Positions 34,327 through 42,514 of a stretch of 64,000 bases of DNA are shown in pieces. The position numbers and the translations under genes are program-made. The DNA lies in assembly GCA_036381615.1 (NCBI GenBank), contig DASVCL010000085.1:32366-96365 (forward strand), written 5' to 3'. The notes beneath the pieces were generated by a model. That model worked only from the letters and a program-made list of their open reading frames with translations, had not been told where the DNA came from and searched no databases. This stretch comes from CALANV01 sp036381615. GTDB taxonomy: Bacteria > Pseudomonadota > Alphaproteobacteria > CACIAM-22H2. Numbering within the stretch: the first letter of the stretch is position 1; the number at the start of each line of letters is the position of its first letter.

Positions 34327-34653
34327 ATGGCACGCGGCGGGGTGGCGGAACGCTACAGACATTTCATCGACAGGGGCAAAACGCATGACAAGGTCGCCGT
34401 GCCCGACCCGGCCGCGGCGTCTTTTCATACCGATTCCGAGGCCTCGGGCAGCCCGACCTCGGATCTCGCGCTCGCCGCCAGCGCACGGGATCAGATGCGC
34501 CAGAACGATCCCGAATCGCCGGCATCGTCCACGGCTGTGCCCGGACGCGGTCAGCAGCATATACCGGAACGATCGGTCGCCTGGCTGATCGGCGTGGCGT
34601 TCGCGGCGATGGTGCTCGTCGGACTCGGAACAGCGTACCTCACGCTGAACTAG
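34327..34653 (+). CDS. Small single-pass membrane protein of unknown function
   Basis: 108 residues. A soluble N-terminal part with MARGGVAERYRHFIDRGKTH and VPDPAAASFHTDSEASG precedes a C-terminal membrane span (about 85-105, VAWLIGVAFAAMVLVGLG). ATG 34327 follows CAGGAGG. It is divergent from the 34175 gene. I do not recognise a domain. Confidence 0.65.
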   Translation: MARGGVAERYRHFIDRGKTHDKVAVPDPAAASFHTDSEASGSPTSDLALAASARDQMRQNDPESPASSTAVPGRGQQHIPERSVAWLIGVAFAAMVLVGLGTAYLTLN

Positions 34654-34806
34654 GTCGGACCGAAAGGACCGAAAGGAGAGTCCGGTAACGGGAACTGGTG
34701 CAAACGGCCAAGCTTATGGTTCTTTCGTCGGCGCCAATGCGATCGGCGGGGACTGTACTGCGCGTCCCGCGTTTCACACACGTCCAAGGCGAGTTTTTCG
34801 AAAGTA

Positions 34807-36594
34807 ATGGACGTAGCCCGCGAACTGCCGATGCGCAGCCGAGCCGGATCGGCGCAACCAGTGGTACGCCGCCGCGGGTGGTCACCGCGGCGGATCATTG
34901 CGCTGCTGGGTGGCGGGTTGATCGTGATCGCCATCATCCTGTTCGGGACGCTGTCCCATGTGCGGTGGCGAGCGACCGTCAACGAGGCCGGGCAGCTCGC
35001 CGGCAATCTGGCCGACATGCTTGCGGAGCATGCGGGCCGGGTCTTCGATGCGGCCAATCTCGTCGCCATGCAAGCGATCCAGGCCGCGCAGGGTCAGAGC
35101 TGGGACGAGATCCATCAGTCCGAGGCGAGTCACCTCCGGCTCCGCCGGTTGACCGATACGTTCGATTACATCTCGGCCGTCTGGCTCATCGACGAGGCCG
35201 GAACCGCGCGACTGACGACCCGCGCCTTTCCCGCACCACCGATCAGCGTCGCCGACCAAGCGTTTTTCCGGCGACAGCGGACGGGGGAAGCTGGGCCGTT
35301 CATCAGCACGTTGATGCGAAGCCCCGTCGTTGACGCGACCAATATCGTCATGTCGCGACGGATCGAGACGCCCGACGGCAAGTTCCGCGGCACGGCTCTC
35401 GTGGTGATCGATCCGAACTATTTTCTGACCTTTTATCGATCGATCCGGGTCGGCTATCCGATATCCATCGACCTGTTCAGGTCCGATTGGGCGGTGATCA
35501 TCCATCATCCGCAACTACCGTCCGACCAGGCCACCAACCTTCGGAAATGGCCGGAAGGCATCGAGACGAGCGCGGTCGGCGACGCAGGCACGATCGAGCG
35601 TGCCGTCTCGCCGGTCGATACGGTCGAACGGCTCGAAGCCTATCAGCGGGTCTACGACTTTCCGGTCTATGTCAGCATCGGGATCGATCGCCGTGCGATC
35701 TTCACGCGCTGGCTCGAAGGGACGCGACTCCAAGGCATCTTCGCCGGCCTGGCGCTTGCGGCGCTTCTTCTGCTGGTCGCCGTGGCGATCTGGCGATCCC
35801 GCCTCGAGGAAGGCGCGCATAGGGAACTCGAAGCGATGACGGCAACGCTCGAGCAACGCGTGCGGGAGCGCACGATGGAGGTCGAGCGGACGGCTGCGGG
35901 ACTGCGAAACTTGCTTGCGGAAAAGGATGTCCTCGTTCGCGAAGTGCATCACCGGGTCAAGAACAATCTTCAGATCATCTCGAGCCTTCTCAATCTCTAC
36001 GCAAACAAGTTCGTCAACACCGAGGTCCAACGCGGCTTCAACGACTGCCTCGGTCAGGTGCGGGCCATGGGATTGGTCCACGAGCTGGTCTATCGTTCGC
36101 AGAACGTCGCGCAAATCGACTTCGGCGAGTATCTCGGCCTGCTGGGCAGCCGTCTCGCGACCTTCTTCGCGCGCGAGCCTCAGGTACGGCTGGAGATCCG
36201 ATCCGTGCCGCTGCATGTCGATCTGGACACGGCGATACCCCTGGCGCTACTCGTCACCGAGGCGGTTACCAACGCCTTCAAATATGCATTTCCCGGCGGC
36301 TCCGCAGGGACGATACGGGTAGAGGTCACGCGCACGGCAGAACGCGCGACCGTGTGCATAGCAGACGACGGCATCGGATTGCCGGCGGACTGGGAGGCGC
36401 TTCAGATGCGTTCGCTCGGGCTGAAGCTCATGCGTGTCCTGGCCGAGCAGATCGATGCGGCGTTCGAGCTCAGCACGAACGCAGGCACGACCGTGTTCCT
36501 GACTCTCGACATGTCATGCCGAAAACCGGGCCGCGGCGATCCGCATGGCGCGGCCAAGGCAATGGGTCGCCCGACGGCCGGCGAGAAAATCTAG
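34807..36594 (+). CDS. Membrane sensor histidine kinase, Cache + HisKA_2
   Basis: 595 residues. Membrane spans at about 29-50 and 309-330 bracket a roughly 260-residue periplasmic double-Cache-like sensor. A cytosolic coiled coil is followed by a HisKA_2 phosphoacceptor, His381 in REVHHRVKNNLQIISSL, and an ATPase domain with the N-box LLVTEAVTNAFKYAFP and G-box ADDGIGLP. No response regulator is adjacent. Kinases of this class often feed the PhyR-NepR-EcfG stress pathway in alphaproteobacteria (family knowledge); the partner here is unknown. Confidence 0.9.
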   Translation: MDVARELPMRSRAGSAQPVVRRRGWSPRRIIALLGGGLIVIAIILFGTLSHVRWRATVNEAGQLAGNLADMLAEHAGRVFDAANLVAMQAIQAAQGQSWDEIHQSEASHLRLRRLTDTFDYISAVWLIDEAGTARLTTRAFPAPPISVADQAFFRRQRTGEAGPFISTLMRSPVVDATNIVMSRRIETPDGKFRGTALVVIDPNYFLTFYRSIRVGYPISIDLFRSDWAVIIHHPQLPSDQATNLRKWPEGIETSAVGDAGTIERAVSPVDTVERLEAYQRVYDFPVYVSIGIDRRAIFTRWLEGTRLQGIFAGLALAALLLLVAVAIWRSRLEEGAHRELEAMTATLEQRVRERTMEVERTAAGLRNLLAEKDVLVREVHHRVKNNLQIISSLLNLYANKFVNTEVQRGFNDCLGQVRAMGLVHELVYRSQNVAQIDFGEYLGLLGSRLATFFAREPQVRLEIRSVPLHVDLDTAIPLALLVTEAVTNAFKYAFPGGSAGTIRVEVTRTAERATVCIADDGIGLPADWEALQMRSLGLKLMRVLAEQIDAAFELSTNAGTTVFLTLDMSCRKPGRGDPHGAAKAMGRPTAGEKI

Positions 36595-36649
36595 GCGAAC
36601 TTACGGTCCCCCATGCAGCGTTCGGCGCCACACCTTCGGTTACTGACCG

Positions 36650-36811
36650 TCAATGCGCGTTGGCGGTCAGAGAGCAACGACGAAGCGCCTCGTCGTTGCG
36701 GCCGGCCTCCGCGTTCAGGAAACGAATGACAAGACGACGATAATCGGGATCGGTGATCACACGGTCGAGGTCAATGTCGTCGTCGGTGAGCTGAGGGTCG
36801 AAGTCGTCCAT
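36650..36811 (-). CDS. Small acidic protein of unknown function (53 aa)
   Basis: Begins MDDFDPQLTDDDIDLDRV, followed by a basic helix-like half (ITDPDYRRLVIRFLNAEAGR). The strongly acidic start and the regular heptad-like second half look protein-like rather than random. The start has no strong ribosome site, and it is convergent with the kinase gene. Not recognised. Confidence 0.5.
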   Translation of the reverse strand: MDDFDPQLTDDDIDLDRVITDPDYRRLVIRFLNAEAGRNDEALRRCSLTANAH

Positions 36812-37086
36812 GCGTCTGGTTATGTCCGATACCCCGAAAGTGTAACAGCTTCCGGTTGCAAGGCGGATGAACAAGGTTGTGACAGCGGGGACAATCCTGT
36901 GACGTGTCCGCGCGGCGACAAGGTGCAACATGCGGACTGCGAACGATGCGCGACGGGATCGCGGCAAACGGGCGGTGAAACGGTGGGAAAGCCCGGGAAA
37001 TCTACCACGCATCTTGGATAAACTTCGAAATGTTGCAGGCAACCTCGCGATGCGTTCCAATTCGCCTCGAGTTCCGCGAGGAAGCG

Positions 37087-37239
37087 ATGCTGCGGCGTTA
37101 TGTGTTCGCATTCCTGATCGGATGGTTTTTCAATTTCGCAGTCGATGTCGTGTACGTCACGCGCGAGACGGCAGCATGGTTGGAGCACGGCTGGCTCGCG
37201 CCGATTCGCGAGATCGCACAGGAAAGGGCGCTTCGCTGA
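37087..37239 (+). CDS. Small single-pass membrane protein (50 aa)
   Basis: Begins MLRRYVFAFLIGWFFNFAVD, one membrane span, then VVYVTRETAAWLEHGWLAP and a charged end. ATG 37087 is preceded by GAGGAAG. The composition stands out from the surrounding non-coding DNA, supporting a real gene. Function unknown. The 275 bp before it hold no other feature. Confidence 0.55.
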   Translation: MLRRYVFAFLIGWFFNFAVDVVYVTRETAAWLEHGWLAPIREIAQERALR

Positions 37240-37366
37240 GATCGCCGCTGCGCCGGACGACGGCCGGGCAGACGGGCATGCGACCGGCAACGACATGAAG
37301 CGCGGCTCCGGCGACACGTCGCATGCCAACCGAGTCTGAAACACGAAGCCTCCTCGGGCGAACCTC

Positions 37367-37397
37367 GCCGGCACGATAGGCCGGCCTTCTTTTTTGC
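37367..37397 (+). terminator. Rho-independent terminator
   Basis: GCCGGC (37367-37372) and GCCGGC (37380-37385), each self-complementary, pair across a 7-nt loop and are followed by CTTCTTTTTTG. It closes the transcript of the 50-aa protein gene. Of the 320-bp gap 37240-37559, this and the EcfG promoter at 37499 are the only features seen. Confidence 0.75.
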
Positions 37398-37498
37398 GCG
37401 CCATCCGCTCGTCCGTATCGCGGTATCTGAATATTCAAATTGGAGGATCGCCTTCCGGGACGTGTCTTCCGCATGGCGGCACCGATATACCGTGCGCG

Positions 37499-37523
37499 GG
37501 AACGTAACCGGTCATCGGTCGTT
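37499..37523 (+). promoter_or_regulatory. EcfG-type general stress promoter
   Basis: GGAAC (37499-37503), 16-nt spacer, CGTT (37520-37523): an exact match to the EcfG consensus. It lies 37 bp before the GTG of a 24-aa hydrophobic peptide gene. Confidence 0.72.
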
Positions 37524-37559
37524 TCATGGCCCTGTTCAGGCACGTCCAGGAGCTTTGCC

Positions 37560-37634
37560 GTGAATTCGATAATCTATTTGGTCGGATTGGTCGTGATCGT
37601 CCTGGCGATCCTGAGTTTTCTCGGGATTGGCTGA
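37560..37634 (+). CDS. 24-aa hydrophobic membrane peptide
   Basis: GTG 37560 is preceded by CAGGAG at good spacing. It encodes 24 residues, nearly all one membrane helix (NSIIYLVGLVVIVLAILSF then LGIG). Similar tiny peptides are, as far as I recall, common unnamed proteins in alphaproteobacteria. The EcfG-type promoter and ribosome site directly upstream support expression under stress. Too short for most gene finders. Confidence 0.65.
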   Translation: MNSIIYLVGLVVIVLAILSFLGIG

Positions 37635-37803
37635 GACCGGGACAAAGGCGGCGCCGCAGATGCGGAAGACCGCATCGACGAATAGTGAGTGAGCGTCCGA
37701 GCGCTCTTACGCAACCGCGTACGAGCGGGTACGATACTGCGCGCATGTCCCGGGTGCGTGATGACGCCGCGTCGCGCGTAGCAGAGATAAGACGAGGTAC
37801 AGT

Positions 37804-38226
37804 CTAGTCAAGCGTCGGGTGCGCGCGGCGTAAGGCCTTGATTGCAGCGCGCCGCGATTTTTCGTTCCGGCGACGACGTTTGGAAGCCGCCGTCGGTTTT
37901 GTCGCACGCCGCGGCGTCGGCGGGATCGCAGCCCGTCGGAGGAGATCGACGAGCCGCGCCAACGCTTCTTCCCGATTACGCTCTTGCGTGCGGTGGCGCT
38001 GGGCCGTGATCACCAGCACGCCATCCTGCGTCAGCCGGCGGCCGGCAAGCCGCTCGACGCGTGTCCGCATGTCTGCCGGCAGCGAACGCGAGCCACGTAC
38101 ATCGAACCGAAGTTGAACGGCCGTGGCGAGTTTGTTGACGTTCTGGCCGCCAGGCCCCGAAGCGCGGATGAACCGTTCGGCGATTTCGCGCTCGTCGATG
38201 GCGATGCGTTCGGTGATTCGAATCAT
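37804..38226 (-). CDS. arfB: Peptidyl-tRNA hydrolase ArfB (stalled-ribosome rescue)
   Basis: 140 residues. The GGQ loop is present in IRASGPGGQNVNKLAT (about 21-36), the catalytic motif that releases nascent chains. A basic C-terminal tail rich in Arg/Lys (KRRRRNEKSRRAAIKALRRA) enters the empty mRNA channel. Length and domain order fit YaeJ/ArfB. Confidence 0.94.
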   Translation of the reverse strand: MIRITERIAIDEREIAERFIRASGPGGQNVNKLATAVQLRFDVRGSRSLPADMRTRVERLAGRRLTQDGVLVITAQRHRTQERNREEALARLVDLLRRAAIPPTPRRATKPTAASKRRRRNEKSRRAAIKALRRAHPTLD

Positions 38227-38396
38227 CGGCTAGAGAGTAGCGCATTCCGCGGTCCGCACCAGCGATCACCGGCCGCAACGCCGTTCCGCGTTCGCATTAC
38301 GCGCGGGGCGGCGTGGCTGGTCGGCAAGCCGCTCGAGCGGTGAGCGGGATCTCCCGCGGGAGGGGAATTCGACCGGATGCCGACCGCCGCTTGCGG

Positions 38397-39422
38397 TCAG
38401 ACGAGGCCGAGTTCGGTCCGCACGATCGCGGCGCCCGCAGCAAGCGCCCGCAGCTTGCCGATCGCAAGCCGGCGATCGAGCGGCGCCATGCCACAGTTGG
38501 TGCAGGGGTAGAGGCGCTCGGGCGGGACGTACTTCATGGCGCTGCGAATGGTCGCCGCGACCTGCTCGGGCGTCTCCACCTGTTCGCTGGAGACATCGAT
38601 CGCACCTATCAGCACGTCCTTACCCTTCAACAGGCTCAGAAGCTCGATCGGCACGCGCGAATTGGCGCATTCGAGCGAGACCTGGTCGATGCGGCTCGCG
38701 GCAAGCGCCGGAAAGATCTCCTCGTATTGCCGCCACTCGGCACCCAACGATTTCTTCCACTCGATATTGGCCTTGATGCCATAGCCGTAGCAGATGTGGA
38801 CGGCGGTCTTGCATTTCAGGCCGTCGACGGCGACGTGCAGCGCCTCGATACCCCAGGTCTTGACCTCGTCCATGTAGACGTTGAAGGCAGGCTCGTCGAA
38901 CTGGATCACGTCGATGCCGATCGCGGCGAGTTCACGCGCCTCTTCGTTCAGCAGCCGCGCGAAGGCCATCGCCATCGCGATCCTGTCGCCGTAATGCGCG
39001 TCGGCAATGGTGTCGACGATCGTCATCGGTCCGGGCAGCGTGAACTTGAGCCGCCGCGCGGTGTGTGCGCGGGCAAGTTTCGCCTCGAAGGCATGGACCG
39101 ACCCCTTGCGTTTGAGCTCGCCGGTGACGGTCGGCACCTCGGCCTCGTAGCGGTTGTTGCGGATGCCCATCCGCACGCGACGGCCGAAATCGATTCCGTC
39201 GATCCGCTCGAGGAAGCCGTGCACGAAATGCTGGCGTGCCTGTTCACCGTCGCTGACGATGTCGATGCCGGCGTCTTCCTGCTCCTTCAGCGCCAGCAGG
39301 GTGGCGTCGCGCTTCGCTTCGACGAGCGCTTCGCCCTCCTGCCGCCATTGCGGCCAAAGCTTCTTGGTCTCAGCAAGCCACGCGGGCTTGGGTAGGCTGC
39401 CAGCGATCGTCGTCTCGAGCAT
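38397..39422 (-). CDS. Core-type cobalamin-independent methionine synthase (MetE C-terminal-domain protein)
   Basis: 341 residues, equal to the catalytic half of MetE without its N-terminal domain. Zinc ligands are in AVHICYG (His, Cys) and CTNCGMAPL (Cys); IQFDEPAFN is also conserved. Such core-MetE proteins transfer methyl groups to homocysteine, possibly from a donor other than methyltetrahydropteroyl-triglutamate. ATG 39422 follows GGGAGGGA. Single gene. Confidence 0.85.
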   Translation of the reverse strand: MLETTIAGSLPKPAWLAETKKLWPQWRQEGEALVEAKRDATLLALKEQEDAGIDIVSDGEQARQHFVHGFLERIDGIDFGRRVRMGIRNNRYEAEVPTVTGELKRKGSVHAFEAKLARAHTARRLKFTLPGPMTIVDTIADAHYGDRIAMAMAFARLLNEEARELAAIGIDVIQFDEPAFNVYMDEVKTWGIEALHVAVDGLKCKTAVHICYGYGIKANIEWKKSLGAEWRQYEEIFPALAASRIDQVSLECANSRVPIELLSLLKGKDVLIGAIDVSSEQVETPEQVAATIRSAMKYVPPERLYPCTNCGMAPLDRRLAIGKLRALAAGAAIVRTELGLV

Positions 39423-39601
39423 GTTCCCTCCCTCCCGCGGCCGCATTCTCGACGCGGGCAGGGGGGAGCATAGTGCGCGCGGCCGCGAACGCAAAGGCCC
39501 GGGTTGAACCGAGATCTGGCGCCACGGTCCCATCGGCCGGGATACCGATCTCAATGACAGAAAAACGCGCACAGAAGCCCACGTCCGCGCTGAGCGAATG
39601 G

Positions 39602-39674
39602 CGTCCCCAACGGGATTCGAACCCGTGTCGCCACCTTGAAAGAGTGGAGTCCTAGGCCTCTAGACGATGGGGAC
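39602..39674 (-). tRNA. tRNA-Glu (UUC)
   Basis: On the minus strand the acceptor GTCCCCA pairs with TGGGGAC. The T arm contains GGGTTCGAATCCC, and the anticodon stem CCACT/GGTGG encloses the loop CTTTCAA with anticodon TTC. G follows as discriminator; CCA is not encoded. Confidence 0.95.
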
Positions 39675-39710
39675 GCAAAGGGGCCGGCGGCCGCCCGAAA
39701 GGGCCCGAGT

Positions 39711-39739
39711 GATCTAATCGGCTCACGCCGGAAAATCAA
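39711..39739 (-). promoter_or_regulatory. Promoter of tRNA-Glu
   Basis: On the minus strand TTGATT (39739-39734), 17-nt spacer, TAGATC (39716-39711), about 37 bp before the tRNA 5' end. A good sigma-70-like match by position and spacing. Confidence 0.5.
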
Positions 39740-39822
39740 GCCGCTCAAGCACTTCGGCCATGCTTTTCAGCGGTGGACGGGTATGACGGGCGCGAATCGG
39801 CCGATTCGCAGCCGGTGCGACC

Positions 39823-40092
39823 CTAACGGGACCGGCTGCTGCCCGTGGCGAGCTGCACGCGCTCGCCGGTGATCAGGAAGCTTACGGCGCCATCGCTCGT
39901 CTTGTAGGTCCAGGTCTCGATCGGCCCGAGCTTGCTCACCTCGTCAGGCCGGCCGATTGCCTGTTCGAGTTCCGTCTTGGTCTTTACGCCCTCCGCCTTG
40001 CGAAATACCTCCGCGCTGTCCGGCGGACCGCAGGCAACGAGAAGGAATCCGATGCCGAGGGCAGCGGCGTGGCGAAGTCGTGGCAGCATCAT
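39823..40092 (-). CDS. Small lipoprotein, BamE/SmpA-like
   Basis: 89 residues. Signal peptide with lipobox LLVACG (Cys at about 21), then a compact domain: KTKTELEQAIGRPDEVSKLG and TWTYKTSDGAVSFLI. The pattern of helix, Gly-Arg-Pro and beta hairpin resembles SmpA/OmlA (BamE) proteins of the outer membrane, but the match is weak. Divergent from the TPR gene (225-bp gap with no clear promoter). Confidence 0.65.
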   Translation of the reverse strand: MMLPRLRHAAALGIGFLLVACGPPDSAEVFRKAEGVKTKTELEQAIGRPDEVSKLGPIETWTYKTSDGAVSFLITGERVQLATGSSRSR

Positions 40093-40317
40093 TCGTCCTT
40101 TTCCTGCCGCAGTCTTATACGCAAGAATGCCAGTGGGCGCATCACCCGCAACGTGACCTTGACGTCATCCGACCGGAATAATTGCCGGGGTGGCGGTGTC
40201 CATCTTGCCGCGATCCCGCGACCGTGATTTGGCTGCCGCAGGTGCCGGCGCTAGGCTCGAACATCGACGCCGTGCCGGGCCGTGCGGCGAGGCGCGGGGG
40301 CGAGAAGAGGATATCCC

Positions 40318-40803
40318 ATGAACAGAAGACACATGCCCCTGCTCGGGGCCGCATTCGCGATCGGCCTGACGCTTGGCGCCGCGCCGGCATCGGGCATGGA
40401 ATCGTTCAGCGCGCCGCCGGCGGCCAAGGCGCGTGATACGCGCCTAGTCGACGCCGAGAAAGCGGTAAAGGCCGGGGACTGGAACAAGGCGATCATGCTG
40501 CTCGACCGCGTCGTGGCGGACAATCCGCGCGACGCCGACGCATACAATTATCTCGGCTACAGCTATCGCAAGCTTGGCAATCGGGATCAGGCGCTTGCGC
40601 ACTACATGCGGGCCCTCGACATCGATTCCAACCACCGCGGGGCGCTGGAGTATCTGGGGGAGCTTTACCTCGACATGAACGACCTGCCAAAAGCCGAAGA
40701 GATGCTCGGCCGCCTGTCGCGCGTGTGCGGACCGCGATGCGCGGAGTATCGCGAGCTGCGTGACGGCATCGAGAAGTTCAGGTCTGGCCGGCCGCGGAGC
40801 TAG
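40318..40803 (+). CDS. Exported TPR protein
   Basis: 161 residues. A signal peptide (about 1-26, LLGAAFAIGLTLGAAPASG) precedes about three tetratricopeptide repeats: DAYNYLGYSYRKLGNRDQAL and GALEYLGELYLDMNDLPKAE are clear units. Probably a periplasmic protein-protein adaptor. It runs 26 bp into the end of the convergent cyclase gene. Confidence 0.82.
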   Translation: MNRRHMPLLGAAFAIGLTLGAAPASGMESFSAPPAAKARDTRLVDAEKAVKAGDWNKAIMLLDRVVADNPRDADAYNYLGYSYRKLGNRDQALAHYMRALDIDSNHRGALEYLGELYLDMNDLPKAEEMLGRLSRVCGPRCAEYRELRDGIEKFRSGRPRS

Positions 40804-42514
40804 CGCCGGATCCCCTCGGCGCCATCTGTGCCGGCGCCGGTACATCGGCGGCACGGGCAAGGACGCGTACCATCAACGGTTCGCGTCGGCCACGGACTTC
40901 GACCATGTGCGTGGGAAACGCGGACAGGTCGACGCCGGCGGCGACGGCGACCTGTTCCGATACCACGAGTTCGGCGCTGTAGTCCTTGGTCAATGCCTCG
41001 ATGCGGCTCGCCGTGTTTACGGCGTCGCCAATGGCGGTCAGCGATGTGGCGCGCGCATAGCCCATCTCGCCGATGATCGCCGGGCCGACATGGATGCCGA
41101 TGCCGATTCGGAGCGGCCGGTCGAGGTCGTGCCGCAGCGCCGTGTTGAGTTCGCCCATCACCTCGCCCATGGCGCGCGCGGCGGCGAGCGCGGCCCGCGC
41201 GCCGTTCGCCGGGCCGGCATCGATACCGAACAGGGCCATGACGCCGTCGCCGATGAACTTGTCGACGCGACCGCCGGCACGCTCGATCGCCTGGCCGATC
41301 GCGGCGAAATAGCGATTGAGAACGAAGACGACGTCGTAAGGCAGCCGGCCCTCGGCAAGCGCGGTGAAGTTGCGCAGATCGGCGAACATGATGGCGATTT
41401 CCTGCTCCTGCCCCTGCGTATGGGCCGGCCGCCCATATGCGGCGGCCGGGCCCACGTTTGCCGGCAGCAGCGGGGTAACGGCAAGATCGGCGCGCGGGCG
41501 AATCTGGCAGGCCAGCCGCACGTTGGGCGGCGCGCTTACGCGGGCGAGCACGGTGCGTTCCTGTGCCGTGGGCGGCGGCAGGGTGTCGAGCGCGCGATCG
41601 ACGCGCACGCGACAGGTCGAGCAGCGGCCGCGGCCCCCGCACACGGAGGCATGCGGAATTCCGGCGAGCTGGCTCGCCTCCAGCACCGACATGCCGGGAA
41701 CGATCGTCACCTCGCGCCCGCCGGGATAGGTAAGGCGCACCAGCCCCCGCTGCCGTTCGACGAGGCCGCGTACGACGCGGGCGAGGAGGGCGATCGCGAC
41801 AGCGCCGGCGAAGGCTGCGTTGATCAGGCGCCGGATCGACTCGAGCCGGGCGATCTCGGCATCGGTCGGCGGCTCGATATCCGCGAGCGCCACCTGCAGC
41901 CAGACGGGATCACGTGCGAGCTCGACGATGTCGCGCCCCGCGACCCAGAAGCCGAGCAGGCCGACCACCGGCACGAGCAGGGCACCGGCATAGAGCACCG
42001 GCTGCAGCTGCGCATAGACCGGCCGCAGGCGCAGCCAGAAAAACAAACCCAAGCACCCGTGGATCCAGGCGACGACGAGCGCGATGGCCTGGCGGATGCC
42101 GTTGCCCGGGTCGGCGTACCAGAGACTCAGCAGGACGTACACGTAGGAATCCGTGACGTTGTAGAGCTCCGCCGCCAACCGCGTGCCGAGGACGTGCTGA
42201 CCGAGGAGCGGCACGATCATGAGGCCAAGGATGAGTTGCAGCGCCTCGGCCAGTGGCATGCGGAGAAGCCGTCGACGCTGGTAGACCGCCCACAGCGCCA
42301 GCAGGAAGTGAATGACGAGCGACCCGTAAAGCAGGATCGTCATGACCGGATTGCGCCACAGCCACAGGAACCAGAGGCGCACATCCTCCAGCGCCGCCAG
42401 CGACATGAGGCCGGCTGCGTGATTTAGGAAATGGGTCAGGACGTAGGTGAAAAGGACAAGACCGGTTACCAGCCGGAGCCGGCGGATGTTCAGGAATGGT
42501 GCGGTCCGGATCAC
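40778..42514 (-). CDS. Membrane class III nucleotidyl cyclase with heme-anchor-like domain and [2Fe-2S] domain
   Basis: 578 residues. About 1-240 form roughly six membrane spans with His29, His33, His70, His108 and His153 in or near them, like the diheme SdhC/FrdC-type anchor described for Sinorhizobium CyaC. A ferredoxin domain (about 255-345) has Cys293, 299, 302 and 337. The C-terminal cyclase domain has metal Asp380 (IMFADLRNF) and Asp424 (FIGDGVMALF). GTG 42514 overlaps the SufU stop as GTGA. It likely makes cAMP in response to quinone/redox state (inference). It is the last gene of the eight-gene overlapping row after coxGSLM. Confidence 0.87.
   Translation of the reverse strand: MIRTAPFLNIRRLRLVTGLVLFTYVLTHFLNHAAGLMSLAALEDVRLWFLWLWRNPVMTILLYGSLVIHFLLALWAVYQRRRLLRMPLAEALQLILGLMIVPLLGQHVLGTRLAAELYNVTDSYVYVLLSLWYADPGNGIRQAIALVVAWIHGCLGLFFWLRLRPVYAQLQPVLYAGALLVPVVGLLGFWVAGRDIVELARDPVWLQVALADIEPPTDAEIARLESIRRLINAAFAGAVAIALLARVVRGLVERQRGLVRLTYPGGREVTIVPGMSVLEASQLAGIPHASVCGGRGRCSTCRVRVDRALDTLPPPTAQERTVLARVSAPPNVRLACQIRPRADLAVTPLLPANVGPAAAYGRPAHTQGQEQEIAIMFADLRNFTALAEGRLPYDVVFVLNRYFAAIGQAIERAGGRVDKFIGDGVMALFGIDAGPANGARAALAAARAMGEVMGELNTALRHDLDRPLRIGIGIHVGPAIIGEMGYARATSLTAIGDAVNTASRIEALTKDYSAELVVSEQVAVAAGVDLSAFPTHMVEVRGRREPLMVRVLARAADVPAPAQMAPRGSGASSAAGQT

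Noticed and set aside
36650..36811. NepR anti-sigma factor near the HisKA_2 kinase
   Set aside because: Right size and strand context, but the sequence lacks the NepR core helices and motif pattern; left as unknown small protein.
40760..42427. Long plus-strand open frame (about 555 codons) opposite the cyclase gene
   Set aside because: Antisense to a protein with intact catalytic motifs; composition Arg/Asp/His-rich with no domain.
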